A stretch of 64,000 nt of DNA from assembly GCF_024460775.1 (NCBI RefSeq), contig NZ_JANFYZ010000006.1:181106-245105 (forward strand), given 5' to 3'. The translations under genes were made by a program, and so were the position numbers. A model generated the notes under the pieces. That model saw only the letters and a list, made by a program, of their open reading frames with translations. It did not search any database and had not been told where the DNA came from. Origin of the DNA: Desulfovibrio desulfuricans. Its GTDB lineage: Bacteria > Desulfobacterota > Desulfovibrionia > Desulfovibrionales > Desulfovibrionaceae. Positions 50,052-61,134 of the stretch are shown one piece after another; positions within the stretch are counted from its first letter, which is position 1; each line of letters begins with the position of its first letter.

Positions 50052-53000
50052 ATGTCCACCATTACTCTCACCACCCCTGGCCCCAGTCAGCGTATCTCTA
50101 TTCCTGCAGAACCACAGGCCACAATACATCTGGATTTTCAGACCGATCAGGCAACCCTTGAGCGCAGTGGCGATAACCTTGTTTTCAGCTTTGCCGACGG
50201 CGGCAGTATCGCTATTGAAGGCTTCTACGCCCAGTACGACAAGACCAACCTGCCGGAGTTTGCTGTCGATGGAAAGATTTTGCCTGGCTCGGAATTCTTC
50301 AGTGTTTTCGGGCCGGACCTTGCTCCGGCCGCAGGGCCTGCCGCGCAAACTGCGGAAAGAGGGGCAAGATACAACGAACATTCGGATTCATCCCTCGCGT
50401 CTGGTCTGGGGCATCTCGATAGCGCTGAAACTCCGACGCTGAACGTTTCGGCGCCGGCAGAGCTGGCAACTCTGGATCCTACCCTTGCCGTTGCCGGCGG
50501 GGCAGAATTGGGCGGCGCTGCTGGCGTTGGTTCTGACAATCCCGGCAGCCAAGGCCCCTCAATTCCCCCCGGCCCCGAAGGCCCCACCTTTCCTTCTGGC
50601 CCCTTTGTGCGTGCCGTATTGTACGGCAACGGTCAGAGCGGCGAGTATGTGAGCACCAACGTGTTTTTTGCCGAGAATAACGGCACGCCTTCCGCTGTTT
50701 CCGCCAGCGATCTGGATTTTACCGGTGCAGCCCCCTGGGCGCGTTTCAGCGTGACTGCAACCTTGCCAGATGGCTGGCAGGATGCCTGGGTGGACGTGGC
50801 TTTTGACTACAGCACCGGGCGGCTTGAATTCCGTCTGACGCCCGAGGGCATTGCTGAAATGCAGCGTCTGGGCGTGAACGGCAAGCCGCTTGTGGATTTT
50901 ATCCAGATATCGGTACTCGACCGGGGCACGGGCAATACGTTTGACTACAATGTAGAGCTGATAGCCACCAAGGATCAGACCTTCGATTCTGCCGCCCACG
51001 ACAGCGAATATGGCGGCAACATTGCAGGCGATAATATTGGCGAGTTTCATCAGGGGCAAAATGGGGGCGGTGCCTATTCGATAATTTCATCAGCCAAGGA
51101 CGATGAAATCGTCCTGAACGATACAGTGCTTGGCGGCAGCTCAATCCACGCCAGCGGCTCCGCCGATCCTTCTCTGATGGCTGACGACTACAATACCATC
51201 AATCTCAACGCCGGTGTCGTGAATACGGTGTCAGGCTCCACCACGCAGGTTACCTCTACGGATGGCATCCTCAAGGTGCAGGGCGGCGTATCCGTGCAGG
51301 GCGACAACGCTGAGAACTTCATCAGCATGGGCAAGGGGCAGGTTCATATCCACAACGCTTCTGGCCATGGCATAGACGCCGTCGGCGGCGAAAACACCAT
51401 CCTGGGCCGTGAACTGCTTGTTGATGCCAGCGGCACGGGCATTCGTGCAACCGATGGCGGCTCCAACACCGTTGCGGTCAAGGGTGGGGATGTGCGCGTT
51501 GATGCGGACGGTACCGCGCTTTATGCCGAAAACGACAGCAGCAATACCGTTTCGGCAACGGGTGGAAACGTCAATATCACTTCCGGGGAAGAAGGCATCC
51601 GTTCGAATGCAAACAGCACCAGCACGGTTTCGACGACTGACGGTGATATTAACATCAAGTCGGCCTGGGCAGGGATTGCCGCATATGATAACGGCACCAA
51701 TAACATCTCCGCCACAAACGGGTCAGTAAATATTGATACTGATACATGGGGCATTACTACCAGCACCGCCAGCGCCGCCAATGTTGACGTTACAAACGGG
51801 AGCCTGAATATCAACGCGCTTGGTCGCGGCATCCATTCATACGAAAACGGGGTAAACACCGTTTCTGTGACAAACGGCGATGTCAATGTGAATTCAGGAT
51901 GGGGATGGGATGGAATCATTGCTCATTTCGGCGGCACCAACAAAGTAGCCGTTGATAATGGCTCTGTTGTCATAAACTCTGGCGGAACTGGAATGACCGC
52001 CTTCTATGACAGCAAGAACGATCTTGCCATAAACAATGGCTCGCTTCACATCAACAGTAACAATGCAGGTGTGAATGCCGGTTTTGGCGAAAATGCTATT
52101 AGCGTAAACGGCGGCGATGTTTCCATCTCCAGCACAAGTGCCTACGATGCTGGCGTCCTCGCCTCTGAAAACGGCAAGAACACGATCACTACCAGCGGTA
52201 CGCTTTCTGTCACTGCCGAAACCACGGGCATCAGTGCTGAAAACGGCGGCAAGAACAGCCTTACGGGTAATGATGTTTCTATCACTGCATCGTCAAAGCA
52301 TGGTGTTTACGCAGCTGACGCTGGCAGCACTAACGAAATTTCTGCGGGTACAGATGGTAAGGTGGAGATTTCCGCTGGCGGTTCCGGGCTTTTTGCCGAG
52401 AGAGGCGGTGCGAACAGCGTCACGGGTGGTGATATTTCCATAACTGGCTTAAACTATGCCGTCATCGCTGGGAGCCAAAGCGTAAATGAAATTGATGCTG
52501 GCGCTGAGGGTAAAGTTACAATAAATGGTGCCCGTTATGGCCTTTATGCTGGAGCGGAAGGTAAGAATGTTGTGAATGGCGGCGATATTACCATTACCAG
52601 CACTGAAAACTCGAACTCGCGGGCTGCCGTCTTTGCTACGGGCAATAATAGCGCCAATGCGATTACTGCGGATTCTGACGGCAAGATTGTAATCAATGGT
52701 GGATGGGGAGGGCTGGGAGCCGCCCAGCAAGGCGTAAACAATGTCAGCGGCGGCGATATTGCCATTACCAGCGGTACCAGTAGTCCTGCTGTCTTTGCCA
52801 CAGGCAGCGGAAGCACAAATAATGTTGATGCTGGACCTGACGGAAAGGTTGTCATCGAGGCCTACTACGAAGGCCTTAATGCCAATAGCGGCGGCAGTAA
52901 CACTGTCCGCGGCGGCGACATTACTGTTACCGGTAATCGCAGCGCGGCCTTGTGGGCTGTGAATAGCGGGAGCAATAACAGCATTGATGCTGGATCAAAC

Positions 53001-56000
53001 GGAAAGATCGCTGTGAACGGATACCTGTCTGCCCAATCTGGCGGTGTGAACAACCTTTCCGGCGGTGATGTGAACGTGTCTGGAGTCTCTGGCGCCAGCA
53101 ATGGCTACGGGCTGTATGCCACCCTTTCCGGCAGCAATACCATCTCCACAGCAGATGGCCATATAACTGTGTCGGGAACCTCCACCTCAAATAACAGCTA
53201 TGCCATGTCTGCGGTCTCTTCCGGGAGCAACAGCATCACCACAGAAAGTGGCGATGTAACGGTGACCGCCACCTCTACCACCAACTCCCCAGGCAGCTCC
53301 AGTTATGGCATGGGGGCCTCCTCCGGTCGCAACTCCATTACCACGGCCAATGGTGATGTGGCGGTGGCTGCCGCCTCTACAAAGGGCAGCGGTGCAGGTA
53401 TGTGGGCTTATGATTCTGGCACTGTTGCCAGTAACACCATTGCTAGCGAAAGTGGCAACGTTGAGGTTACAGGCTCTGGAACCATCGGCTACGGCATGAA
53501 TGCGGCCAGTTCCGGCAGCAACTCCATTACAACAGAAGATGGCGATGTCAGGGTGTCGGGTGCAGGAAACGGCCCCTCTGGCAGCGGTAATGCCTACGGC
53601 ATGTACGCCACCTCTGGTCGTAATTCCATAACCACCGAGGATGGCAACGTAACCGTGTCGGGTGTGAGCAGCGGCAGCCTTGGTTATGGAATGTCTGCAA
53701 GCAATTCCGGTCATAATTCCATTATCACAGAAAGCGGAAATGTAGAGGTGTCGGGTTCGGGCTCCACCGGCTACGGAATGCATGCGACCGTTGGCGAAAA
53801 TTCCATCACCACAGCAGATGGGCGCGTGACTGTTTCTGGGACAAGCACTGCCATGCATGCCAGTGGCGGCAGTAATTCCATTTCCACTGAAGATGGCGAT
53901 GTGCAAGTTTCTGGCCCGATAGGCATGTATAACAAGTACGGAACCAACAGCGTTACCACTGCAAATGGTAATGTCACTGTTTCGGGCACTGGCACCAGCA
54001 ACGCCGTTGGTATGATGAGTGCTGGCGAACCCAATAACAATGCCATTACAGCAACACCCGGCAGCAACGTCATCACCACGGAAAACGGCAATATTACCGT
54101 GATGGGAACGGCCAACACCAACAATAGCAGCAGCGGGTTCGGTATGAATGCGAACGCTGCCGGGAATAATGTTATTTCCACAGAAGGCGGAACAGTAAAT
54201 GTGACGGGCAATAGCACTACAGGCTACGGTTACGGCATGTATGCCAGCAACAATGGCGCTGTTAACTCTGTTACCACCGCTGGCGGGGATGTGAGCGTAT
54301 CAGGCTCGGGAGTCGCCGGTACTGGCTTCGCTATGGCAGCATATAGTGATGGCAATAATTCCATTAGTACAACCAGCGGTGACGTAAATGTACTCGCCAA
54401 ATCCACTACTTCTGCCGGGTCTGGCATGTATACCTCTGGTGGCAAAAATGCCGTTAAGACTGAAGGCGGCGATGTGACTGTGACCGGCAGTTCTGCCTCC
54501 GGTGTTGGTCGCGGTATGGATGCTTTGTCCGGTGCCAATTCGGTGGTTACAGCGAGCGGTGAAGTGAACATTTCAGGAAAGTCAACTTCCGGCAGCAGCT
54601 ACGGCATGTCCACGACCTTTAACGGGCAGAACTCCGTCACAACGGAAGGCGGGGATGTGAACGTGTCGTCAACGGCCTCCCGTAGTAGCTACGGCATGTA
54701 CACAGCTTCAACTGGCGCCAATACCATCACCACTGGCGATGGTGATGTGGATGTGTCGGCCAAGAGTTCAGGCACTACGTCCAACAGCTACGGCATGTCC
54801 GTCAATGGCGCTGGCAGCAACTCTATTGCCACAAAAAATGGCGATATTGATGTGTCGGGGAGCGGAGCCGCCGGTTATGGGCTGTTTTCTAATGCCACAG
54901 GCGGCAAGAACAGCGTAGAGACCGTAGCTGGGAATATCTCCATTCAGGGCACGGGCACAAACGGCACAGGTGCGGGCATGTTTGCCCAGAATGCTGGCAG
55001 CAATAGCGTTACAGTCAGGTCTGGCGACGTGACGGTTACTGGCTCCGGCGCTGGAGATAAGGACAGCTATGGCATGTTTGCCAGCGGTGCGGACAGCAGC
55101 AATAGTATTGTTACCCAGAGCGGCTCCGTAGTCGCATACGGCAATGCTGCCGACAGCGGTTCTGCGTATGGCATGGCTGCGTTTGCTTCTGGAAGTAATC
55201 GTATCTCTACAGATTCTGGCTCCGCAGTGGTTTACGGAATTGCCGAGAGTGGAGAAAGTTATGGCATGGTTGCCCAAAATGCGGGCACCAACAGCATAGA
55301 AACAGATAGCGGTGCTGTAATGGTTGAGAGCGGAAGTCCCACAACGTCCACTGGAATGTGGGCCGATTCCGCAGGAAGTGCCAATAGAATTACCACAAAC
55401 AGCGGTGATGTCTTCCTTTTTGCTGACGGTTCCGGCTCAGAAGACAGTAAGGGCATGCTTGCCACTGATTCAGGAATAAATAGTATTGCCACCCAAAGCG
55501 GCGCTACGTTCATTTCTGGGGGAATACATGCAACAACTTCCGGCAGCAACAGCGTCACAGCCCGGTCTGGTGACGTGACGATTACGGGATCCGGCACTGG
55601 CGACAATGACGGTTTCGGCATGCTTGCCAGCGGGTCTGGCAGCACCAACAACGTCACAACCCAGAGTGGCTCTGTGATTGCTTCAGTCTCAGGAACCGGC
55701 AGCAGTTACGCATTCGGCATGGCTGCCGTAAGCTCCGGCAAGAATAATATCTCCACTGAAACTGGATCTGTGGCGATTTCCGGCACAGGCAATGCAAGTA
55801 CTGGCGATGGCTATGGCATGTTTGCCAATTATGCTGGTGGTAACAGCATTGAAACGGTCAGCGGCGATGTGGCTGTTTCATCGGACAGCGCCAGCAGAAG
55901 CTACGGGATGTGGGCTTTTTCGTCCGGCAGCAAGAATAGCATCGCTACGGACAGCGGCTCTGTATCTGTAGATGCCTCCAGTTCCGCCAATGGCCTCAGC

Positions 56001-57653
56001 AATGGCATGTTTGCCGAAAATTTCGGCGCCAACAGCATTACGACCAACGGCGGCGCAGTGGCTGTTTCCGCCAGCAATACTGGCTCTGGCGATGCACATG
56101 GCATGCATGCCCTCAATTCCGGCAGCAACAGCATTGCTTCCGCAGCCGACATACCGCTGACCGTGACCATCACTGCCACGGCCGCTTCGGCTCAGAAGGC
56201 TATTGCCATGTGGGCGCAGGGTGGCGGTGCCGTAAACTACATCACCGGGCATTCACAGGCTGGGGGCGATGGCGACAGCATCACCCTGAGCGGTGGCATC
56301 GCAATGCAGACCGCTAACGGCGGCAGGAACATCATTACCACTGGGGCAGGCAACGACCATGTAACCATTAATGGAGCCGTCAAGGGCAGCGGCAACCAGA
56401 TCAATGTGGGCGGCGGCAGCAATACGGTTACGCTTAACGGCGCGGTTGAATCCGGCAGCCTGAACGTCATTGCTACCGACGGCACGTACACGCTCATACT
56501 TCAGGCCTCCAGCACGGAAAGCTTCGCAGAACGTTACGGCCAGTGGCTCAATGGCATTACGTCCGACAATCTTATTGCTGGCGGGCTGACCAGTATCAGC
56601 TTTGACGGTCTGGATGCAGCGAATCTGCCCGCAGATTTTCTGACAACGTTTAACGACCTTCTGTACGTTTTGCACGACAACGGTGTTTCCATCGTGCCGG
56701 ACGGTCTCTACGGCCACCTGCACGATCCTGCGGCTACCGCCGCTCCCATGATGTTTGCGGCGGCGGATGTTGCTGAACATAGCGGTACAGACGGCATTCA
56801 TTCTGGTGCATCCGATGATGGACAGGCCGCGCATGCGGCAGGTTTGGGAACGGTTCAGGGGGCTGAGGCACCGAATACTGCCGGCGATCATGCTCTGGAT
56901 GAAGCGGGCAGCGACGCTGCCATTGGTTCCGGCGGGGCAGAATTATCCCATCACGATGACAGCACTGGCGCGCAGGGTACATCTGCTCAGGGATACACTG
57001 CCGAGGATACGCATCCGGCAACGGAACACTATGTAACCGGCGTTGTTGATCATGCTGAAGATGGAGCGACTCACGATGTCCTTCAAAGTCTGGGCGGCCA
57101 ACTGAACACTGGTGCGCATCCTCAGTTGGATACGCATCTGGCTGAAAATACCGATAGTGTCACGCCGTCCACGGAGAATGGGCATGAGGACTCGCCAGTT
57201 CTGGATGATTTGCTGAGCGACAACTCGTTTTACGGCAGTGAAAATGTTGGTCTGCTGTTTCATGGGGATAGCCTGAACCAAAACGCAGATGGACCTGTTG
57301 CTGGCGCAACTGCCGGGCAACAAGGCGAAATTCATGCTGACCTGGTGCTCACCCTGGGCGATGAGTCGCTTGACGGCCTGTTTGCAGAGGGGTCTCTGAG
57401 TAGCGGCGTTAGCGGTGACGCACATCAGTATGGGGAATCTGTCTCAGGAGGGTTTGTCGCAAGCCTGACGGACATGCCTGCTGTGATGAATGAAAATTCC
57501 ACCGGTATGCACATTGCCGGTGGAGGCGACGTACATGGCGTGGATGGCGAGGCGAGTGCTTCCGCGTGGGCGAACGCGCCTGACTCTGCTGAACACTTTG
57601 CACAAGCGCAAGAATCAGTAAATACGGCCATGCGCCAAATTGAAGGTTGCTAG
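50052..57653 (+). CDS. Giant repetitive surface adhesin, probable type I secretion substrate
   Basis: A 2533-residue acidic protein without a signal peptide. Residues about 20-85 (LDFQTDQATLERSGDNLVFS through IEGFYAQYDKTNLPEF) resemble the N-terminal BapA-like region of RTX adhesins. From about residue 430 to 2085 it is built of roughly fifty degenerate units of about 30 residues, of the form NSITTESGDVTVSGTGT then SYGMYASS, which predicts a long beta-solenoid. RTX-like GAGNDHVTI and a GNQINVGGGSNTVTL stretch follow, then a conserved-looking segment near 2150-2210 and an Ala/His/Asp-rich tail. The only Cys is the last residue. The ATG at 50052 is set by AAAGGGG upstream. No secretion genes are nearby. 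Adhesion is inferred, not shown. Confidence 0.85.
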   Translation: MSTITLTTPGPSQRISIPAEPQATIHLDFQTDQATLERSGDNLVFSFADGGSIAIEGFYAQYDKTNLPEFAVDGKILPGSEFFSVFGPDLAPAAGPAAQTAERGARYNEHSDSSLASGLGHLDSAETPTLNVSAPAELATLDPTLAVAGGAELGGAAGVGSDNPGSQGPSIPPGPEGPTFPSGPFVRAVLYGNGQSGEYVSTNVFFAENNGTPSAVSASDLDFTGAAPWARFSVTATLPDGWQDAWVDVAFDYSTGRLEFRLTPEGIAEMQRLGVNGKPLVDFIQISVLDRGTGNTFDYNVELIATKDQTFDSAAHDSEYGGNIAGDNIGEFHQGQNGGGAYSIISSAKDDEIVLNDTVLGGSSIHASGSADPSLMADDYNTINLNAGVVNTVSGSTTQVTSTDGILKVQGGVSVQGDNAENFISMGKGQVHIHNASGHGIDAVGGENTILGRELLVDASGTGIRATDGGSNTVAVKGGDVRVDADGTALYAENDSSNTVSATGGNVNITSGEEGIRSNANSTSTVSTTDGDINIKSAWAGIAAYDNGTNNISATNGSVNIDTDTWGITTSTASAANVDVTNGSLNINALGRGIHSYENGVNTVSVTNGDVNVNSGWGWDGIIAHFGGTNKVAVDNGSVVINSGGTGMTAFYDSKNDLAINNGSLHINSNNAGVNAGFGENAISVNGGDVSISSTSAYDAGVLASENGKNTITTSGTLSVTAETTGISAENGGKNSLTGNDVSITASSKHGVYAADAGSTNEISAGTDGKVEISAGGSGLFAERGGANSVTGGDISITGLNYAVIAGSQSVNEIDAGAEGKVTINGARYGLYAGAEGKNVVNGGDITITSTENSNSRAAVFATGNNSANAITADSDGKIVINGGWGGLGAAQQGVNNVSGGDIAITSGTSSPAVFATGSGSTNNVDAGPDGKVVIEAYYEGLNANSGGSNTVRGGDITVTGNRSAALWAVNSGSNNSIDAGSNGKIAVNGYLSAQSGGVNNLSGGDVNVSGVSGASNGYGLYATLSGSNTISTADGHITVSGTSTSNNSYAMSAVSSGSNSITTESGDVTVTATSTTNSPGSSSYGMGASSGRNSITTANGDVAVAAASTKGSGAGMWAYDSGTVASNTIASESGNVEVTGSGTIGYGMNAASSGSNSITTEDGDVRVSGAGNGPSGSGNAYGMYATSGRNSITTEDGNVTVSGVSSGSLGYGMSASNSGHNSIITESGNVEVSGSGSTGYGMHATVGENSITTADGRVTVSGTSTAMHASGGSNSISTEDGDVQVSGPIGMYNKYGTNSVTTANGNVTVSGTGTSNAVGMMSAGEPNNNAITATPGSNVITTENGNITVMGTANTNNSSSGFGMNANAAGNNVISTEGGTVNVTGNSTTGYGYGMYASNNGAVNSVTTAGGDVSVSGSGVAGTGFAMAAYSDGNNSISTTSGDVNVLAKSTTSAGSGMYTSGGKNAVKTEGGDVTVTGSSASGVGRGMDALSGANSVVTASGEVNISGKSTSGSSYGMSTTFNGQNSVTTEGGDVNVSSTASRSSYGMYTASTGANTITTGDGDVDVSAKSSGTTSNSYGMSVNGAGSNSIATKNGDIDVSGSGAAGYGLFSNATGGKNSVETVAGNISIQGTGTNGTGAGMFAQNAGSNSVTVRSGDVTVTGSGAGDKDSYGMFASGADSSNSIVTQSGSVVAYGNAADSGSAYGMAAFASGSNRISTDSGSAVVYGIAESGESYGMVAQNAGTNSIETDSGAVMVESGSPTTSTGMWADSAGSANRITTNSGDVFLFADGSGSEDSKGMLATDSGINSIATQSGATFISGGIHATTSGSNSVTARSGDVTITGSGTGDNDGFGMLASGSGSTNNVTTQSGSVIASVSGTGSSYAFGMAAVSSGKNNISTETGSVAISGTGNASTGDGYGMFANYAGGNSIETVSGDVAVSSDSASRSYGMWAFSSGSKNSIATDSGSVSVDASSSANGLSNGMFAENFGANSITTNGGAVAVSASNTGSGDAHGMHALNSGSNSIASAADIPLTVTITATAASAQKAIAMWAQGGGAVNYITGHSQAGGDGDSITLSGGIAMQTANGGRNIITTGAGNDHVTINGAVKGSGNQINVGGGSNTVTLNGAVESGSLNVIATDGTYTLILQASSTESFAERYGQWLNGITSDNLIAGGLTSISFDGLDAANLPADFLTTFNDLLYVLHDNGVSIVPDGLYGHLHDPAATAAPMMFAAADVAEHSGTDGIHSGASDDGQAAHAAGLGTVQGAEAPNTAGDHALDEAGSDAAIGSGGAELSHHDDSTGAQGTSAQGYTAEDTHPATEHYVTGVVDHAEDGATHDVLQSLGGQLNTGAHPQLDTHLAENTDSVTPSTENGHEDSPVLDDLLSDNSFYGSENVGLLFHGDSLNQNADGPVAGATAGQQGEIHADLVLTLGDESLDGLFAEGSLSSGVSGDAHQYGESVSGGFVASLTDMPAVMNENSTGMHIAGGGDVHGVDGEASASAWANAPDSAEHFAQAQESVNTAMRQIEGC

Positions 57654-57664
57654 AGAAGTGACCC

Positions 57665-57713
57665 ACCCACAGGCTGACAGCTGACTTTACTGATTGGCCG
57701 TCAGCCTGTGGGT
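57665..57713 (+). terminator. Long-stem hairpin after the adhesin gene
   Basis: ACCCACAGGCTGAC (57665-57678) pairs perfectly with 57700-57713 around a 21-nt loop, 12 bp after the stop. There is no T-tract, so it may protect the mRNA end rather than terminate by itself. Confidence 0.5.
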
Positions 57714-58496
57714 TCCGTTCTGGAAGAAGGGTTCCGTCTTATGTGCTTATGCCGCTTCCTTTAAATTAATTTTATAATCATGATGCAGCGTTTATAGAAA
57801 GCTGTATGATTGGATGACAAACAATGGTTATAGGCATGTCCTTGATTGAGGGGACATAGTCATTGTTGTCATCACTGCTGCGGCAAATATTCTGTCACAG
57901 GATTAACTCACCTGCCATTCTGAATTAAATCTCTTTTTTCGCATTCATCTTGATATATCGGCAGCAAATGCATCTTTTGTCATTTTAATTTATGGCATAA
58001 GTGTTGTTGTTTTGTGTTATATTTTGACTGTGTTAACTGTTATGTTCGAATTCATGTCGTAAATCATGTTAATAATTTTTTAATATAATACTGTATTAAA
58101 TTTTTTAAATTTTTTTGTGAAATAAAATTTATTCAATTATTATGTAATATGAATATTTTTTATTTGACAAGTATGATAATTTTTATTTCATTGGTGTTGT
58201 AGTGCTATTTGTTGAGTGTCTTTATGGTTTATAACTTAATAGTTGTAGTTGTTATGGTGATGGAAAAAACAAGCGCGCATCATCTGGTGTGCGCAGATAT
58301 CGCCAAGTGGAAAAAACTAAGCATGCTTGTGGCTGCGTCACTAGCGTGAGTGCGTGTATGCATTTGATAAAATGGAAATATGAGCTTGATGTGCAGGTAT
58401 TTGATGAAAAATGATGCTGATTGCACAGTTAATTTATAAAAAAGCCGGAAGTGAGCTTTAATAAAATTATTCAGACTGTGTTATGCAGGCTAATGC
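57714..58496. other. AT-rich gap before the AraC regulator
   Basis: No gene is supported in about 780 bp. The stretch 57960-58250 is extremely AT-rich, unlike the flanking coding sequence. Such composition is common at promoters of transferred genes; the AraC promoter probably lies here but no box stands out. Confidence 0.5.
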
Positions 58497-59402
58497 ATGG
58501 GTATACTTTACTGTTTGAAATCTCTTATGGAACACGAAGCAATGAACAAAATAAATTCATTTTTCAAAAACTGGAAAAGCCATGAAGGCGTGACAACAAT
58601 AAAGCAAATTGAAGCGCATTTTGGCAGTATTGTTTTGTCACTTGAAAAGGCGGGGAGTGTTATCGTGCAACCTCCCGTGGACAAGCTTTGGTTCTCCATT
58701 GCACTTCTGGATACCAAGATAGATCGGAAGGTGGAAAACTGGCATCTGGAAAAAATGAAAATAGCGGCCTTCAATGCATCAATAAATCCGCAAGGACGAG
58801 CGCTCAAGGCGTCCTATCTTGAGGATTGCATGTCCATACATGTGTTTTTTGACCCCAGCTTTTTGAACGAATTTGCAGAAGAAATGGGATGCAAGATTGA
58901 TGCAAGCAAAGTGTACCCTATTCACGGTATACATAATCAGCAGTTTTCAGCTGTAGCAAAAAGCATTTTGATGCCGTTATTTGCTCCGGATATGCAAAGT
59001 TTGCGTCTTGATGAAACAATGCAGGGAGCATTACGGTATATATGTGATATGTATGATATAAAAAGCTGCTTCTATGGGGCGAGGATGAGCAAGCCGCAGT
59101 TGCAGCGCGTATGCGAATATATTGACGAGAATATTTCGGAAAAGCTTACTGTTGAAGATCTCGCTCAGGTCGCGCGCCAGAATAGAACCGCATTTTCGAC
59201 AAAATTTAAAAATACTGTGGGAATGACGCCGCACAAATTTATCATTCAGAGGCGGATAGCAAGAGCAGAAGATTTGTTGCGTAATTCAAAACATACAATT
59301 ACGGAAATAAGCGCAATTTGCGGATTTTCTGATCTTGCCCACTTTTGCCATGTGTTTAAGCGATGTCATGGAGTATCTCCACAACAGTTTAACAAGGAGT
59401 AG
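58497..59402 (+). CDS. AraC-family transcriptional regulator
   Basis: A 301-residue regulator. Residues about 1-190 are an unrecognised sensor part (an AraC-binding-like region with DPSFLNEFAEEMG), and 200-300 the DNA-binding domain with both helix-turn-helices (LTVEDLAQVARQNRTAFSTK and ITEISAICGFSDLAHFCHVF). The start is uncertain: in-frame ATGs are at 58497, 58527 and 58542, none with a strong Shine-Dalgarno. Between the adhesin and the PilZ-like gene, it may control either, but no target site was found. Confidence 0.88.
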   Translation: MGILYCLKSLMEHEAMNKINSFFKNWKSHEGVTTIKQIEAHFGSIVLSLEKAGSVIVQPPVDKLWFSIALLDTKIDRKVENWHLEKMKIAAFNASINPQGRALKASYLEDCMSIHVFFDPSFLNEFAEEMGCKIDASKVYPIHGIHNQQFSAVAKSILMPLFAPDMQSLRLDETMQGALRYICDMYDIKSCFYGARMSKPQLQRVCEYIDENISEKLTVEDLAQVARQNRTAFSTKFKNTVGMTPHKFIIQRRIARAEDLLRNSKHTITEISAICGFSDLAHFCHVFKRCHGVSPQQFNKE

Positions 59403-59439
59403 CGTGGTATCCAATTGTCGGTAATGTCTCCGTATCGTA

Positions 59440-60318
59440 TCAGATTTGCTCAGGATAACTGCTTTCTTTTTCGTCGCAGCAGATATCCTGAATAAATCTG
59501 TTTAAGCGTAATGAGCCTGTATTAGCTATTTCACTCCAGCTTAAGCTGGAATTACTGTTTCTCAAATTCAGCTCGTGGGTAAACTGCATTCTCAATTTTA
59601 AGGTATCGACTGCATCACTGCTTGTTATGCCAATTTTTTTGCATAAAAAGACATAGGTGGCATCGGCCAGGTTGATTCCATCAGAAATTATGTAAAGCAT
59701 CAACCCGTGATCAGCAGACAGGCTCTTCAGTTCCGGGGCATCTGGCAATAAGGCGCACGCGCCAGCCGCAGAAATGTTTATTATTTGCGATCTGAGGGCT
59801 GCGAGATGGTAATGGTTTTGAATCAACTCCCTTAAGTCGTGCCTGGTTGCAGGAATCTGGTCAATACGCATCACCCCGGACGCCTTGGAATATTCGGGAT
59901 ACCAGTCAATTCTTCGGTCTCTCCGCATGCGGCGAACAACATTTTGAGCAGCAAATCGCAAGAGCAGGGCCTGTATGCTATGATCCGCATTCTTTTTTAC
60001 GCCAAGTATTTTACCGCATCCCATATAGCCCAGTCGCATTCTCTGCGGATAGTTTTTATTAAGGCAGAAAAAGTATTCAAATTCATTAGGGTAAATTTTG
60101 CAGGGCCTTTCAATGATTGTTTGGTCAACAACCTTCAGTTTTGCTTCTCGTCCGATTGTCTCGCTAAGGTACCCGTGGCACAAGACATCTCTGATGGCTC
60201 CATTCAGTTTGATACTGCATGTGACCTTTACAATAGTTTTAACATCCTGGGCTGTGTAAAAGATGTTGGAGTTCTTTGATTGTGCAGTGAATCCACTGTG
60301 TTCTGCTGATATTATCAT
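59440..60318 (-). CDS. PilZ-domain-like c-di-GMP-binding protein
   Basis: A 292-residue protein without membrane segments. The PilZ pair is visible: an Arg-rich RRMRRDRR (RxxxR) near residue 130 and NISAAG (N/DxSxxG) near residue 180, in the right order and with a YcgR-like N-terminal region. Binding is predicted, not certain, because the surrounding residues are divergent. It converges with the AraC gene (38 bp between stops). It would be the c-di-GMP reader for the GGDEF and HD-GYP proteins in this region. Confidence 0.6.
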   Translation of the reverse strand: MIISAEHSGFTAQSKNSNIFYTAQDVKTIVKVTCSIKLNGAIRDVLCHGYLSETIGREAKLKVVDQTIIERPCKIYPNEFEYFFCLNKNYPQRMRLGYMGCGKILGVKKNADHSIQALLLRFAAQNVVRRMRRDRRIDWYPEYSKASGVMRIDQIPATRHDLRELIQNHYHLAALRSQIINISAAGACALLPDAPELKSLSADHGLMLYIISDGINLADATYVFLCKKIGITSSDAVDTLKLRMQFTHELNLRNSNSSLSWSEIANTGSLRLNRFIQDICCDEKESSYPEQI

Positions 60319-61134
60319 TAATTTCCTTTGACTGTTATGTATTGTTGTGGGATTTTAAGGGATTGGCCGTGTTCATTTTTGTGTTAAGAAATTTTTATTT
60401 TGTATTTTTCTGGTGAAATTTTATTTATAAATACTCTTGTGATTAATATTCGTATGGCAATTAATTAATATGCAAGATTATATTATATGCTAAAATTTAA
60501 TTATAAGCTTAGTACTATGATATAATATGGATAAATTATGTTAGGAGCATATTTTATTAATGCTAGATATATTTAATAAGCTAAATTGCTATATCTCGTA
60601 ATTTATGATGCCATGTGAAGAAGATATTGAATTGTATTTTTAACAACACTGTGTGAATCAAATTTACAATAACTCGATCCATAAACGTATTGTGCTGTCA
60701 AAAAATACCTGCTCCAGGTATATGCGAGCACCAAAAATAAAATTGAGTAGATTGCTTGGATATTGCGGAAAGCCTGGGCCGGAGTGTGAGTTGTGGATAT
60801 GTTTAGATGTGTGACGTTCTCGAACGGCGCAGTATGCCGGGTGACGTGAATCACTCTGATGCTGGCTATTGTAACGCATAGTCCAAAGCCGCAAGAGCCG
60901 GAAAATCGGCTCCGGCACTTGCGGTCCTTCAAAAAAATCCTTCACGGTCCTGTTGCCTTTGCTATGGTGCGATGTGGAAGATGAAAATGTTGGAAAACAC
61001 GCGTCCAGCAATGTGTTACGTTCTGAGGACATTGAAATAGCTTCCAACTGTCTCATTAGTCTTCGTATCTCCAGAGTTGGCCCCAATGCTGGGTATGCCG
61101 GGCGTAGCTAGGCTTGGCTGTATGCTTAGAAAAA

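Noticed and set aside
51400..56300. Regularly repeating DNA considered as a CRISPR or satellite array
   Set aside because: The periodicity is that of protein repeats in one open frame; units vary in length and sequence and there are no constant repeats with unique spacers.
58230..58255. TATAAC and GTTAT half-sites upstream of the AraC gene
   Set aside because: The spacing differs from the fumarate cassettes and the region is so AT-rich that such words arise by chance.
60664..61086. A 140-codon minus-strand frame
   Set aside because: It has no start signal and no family motif.
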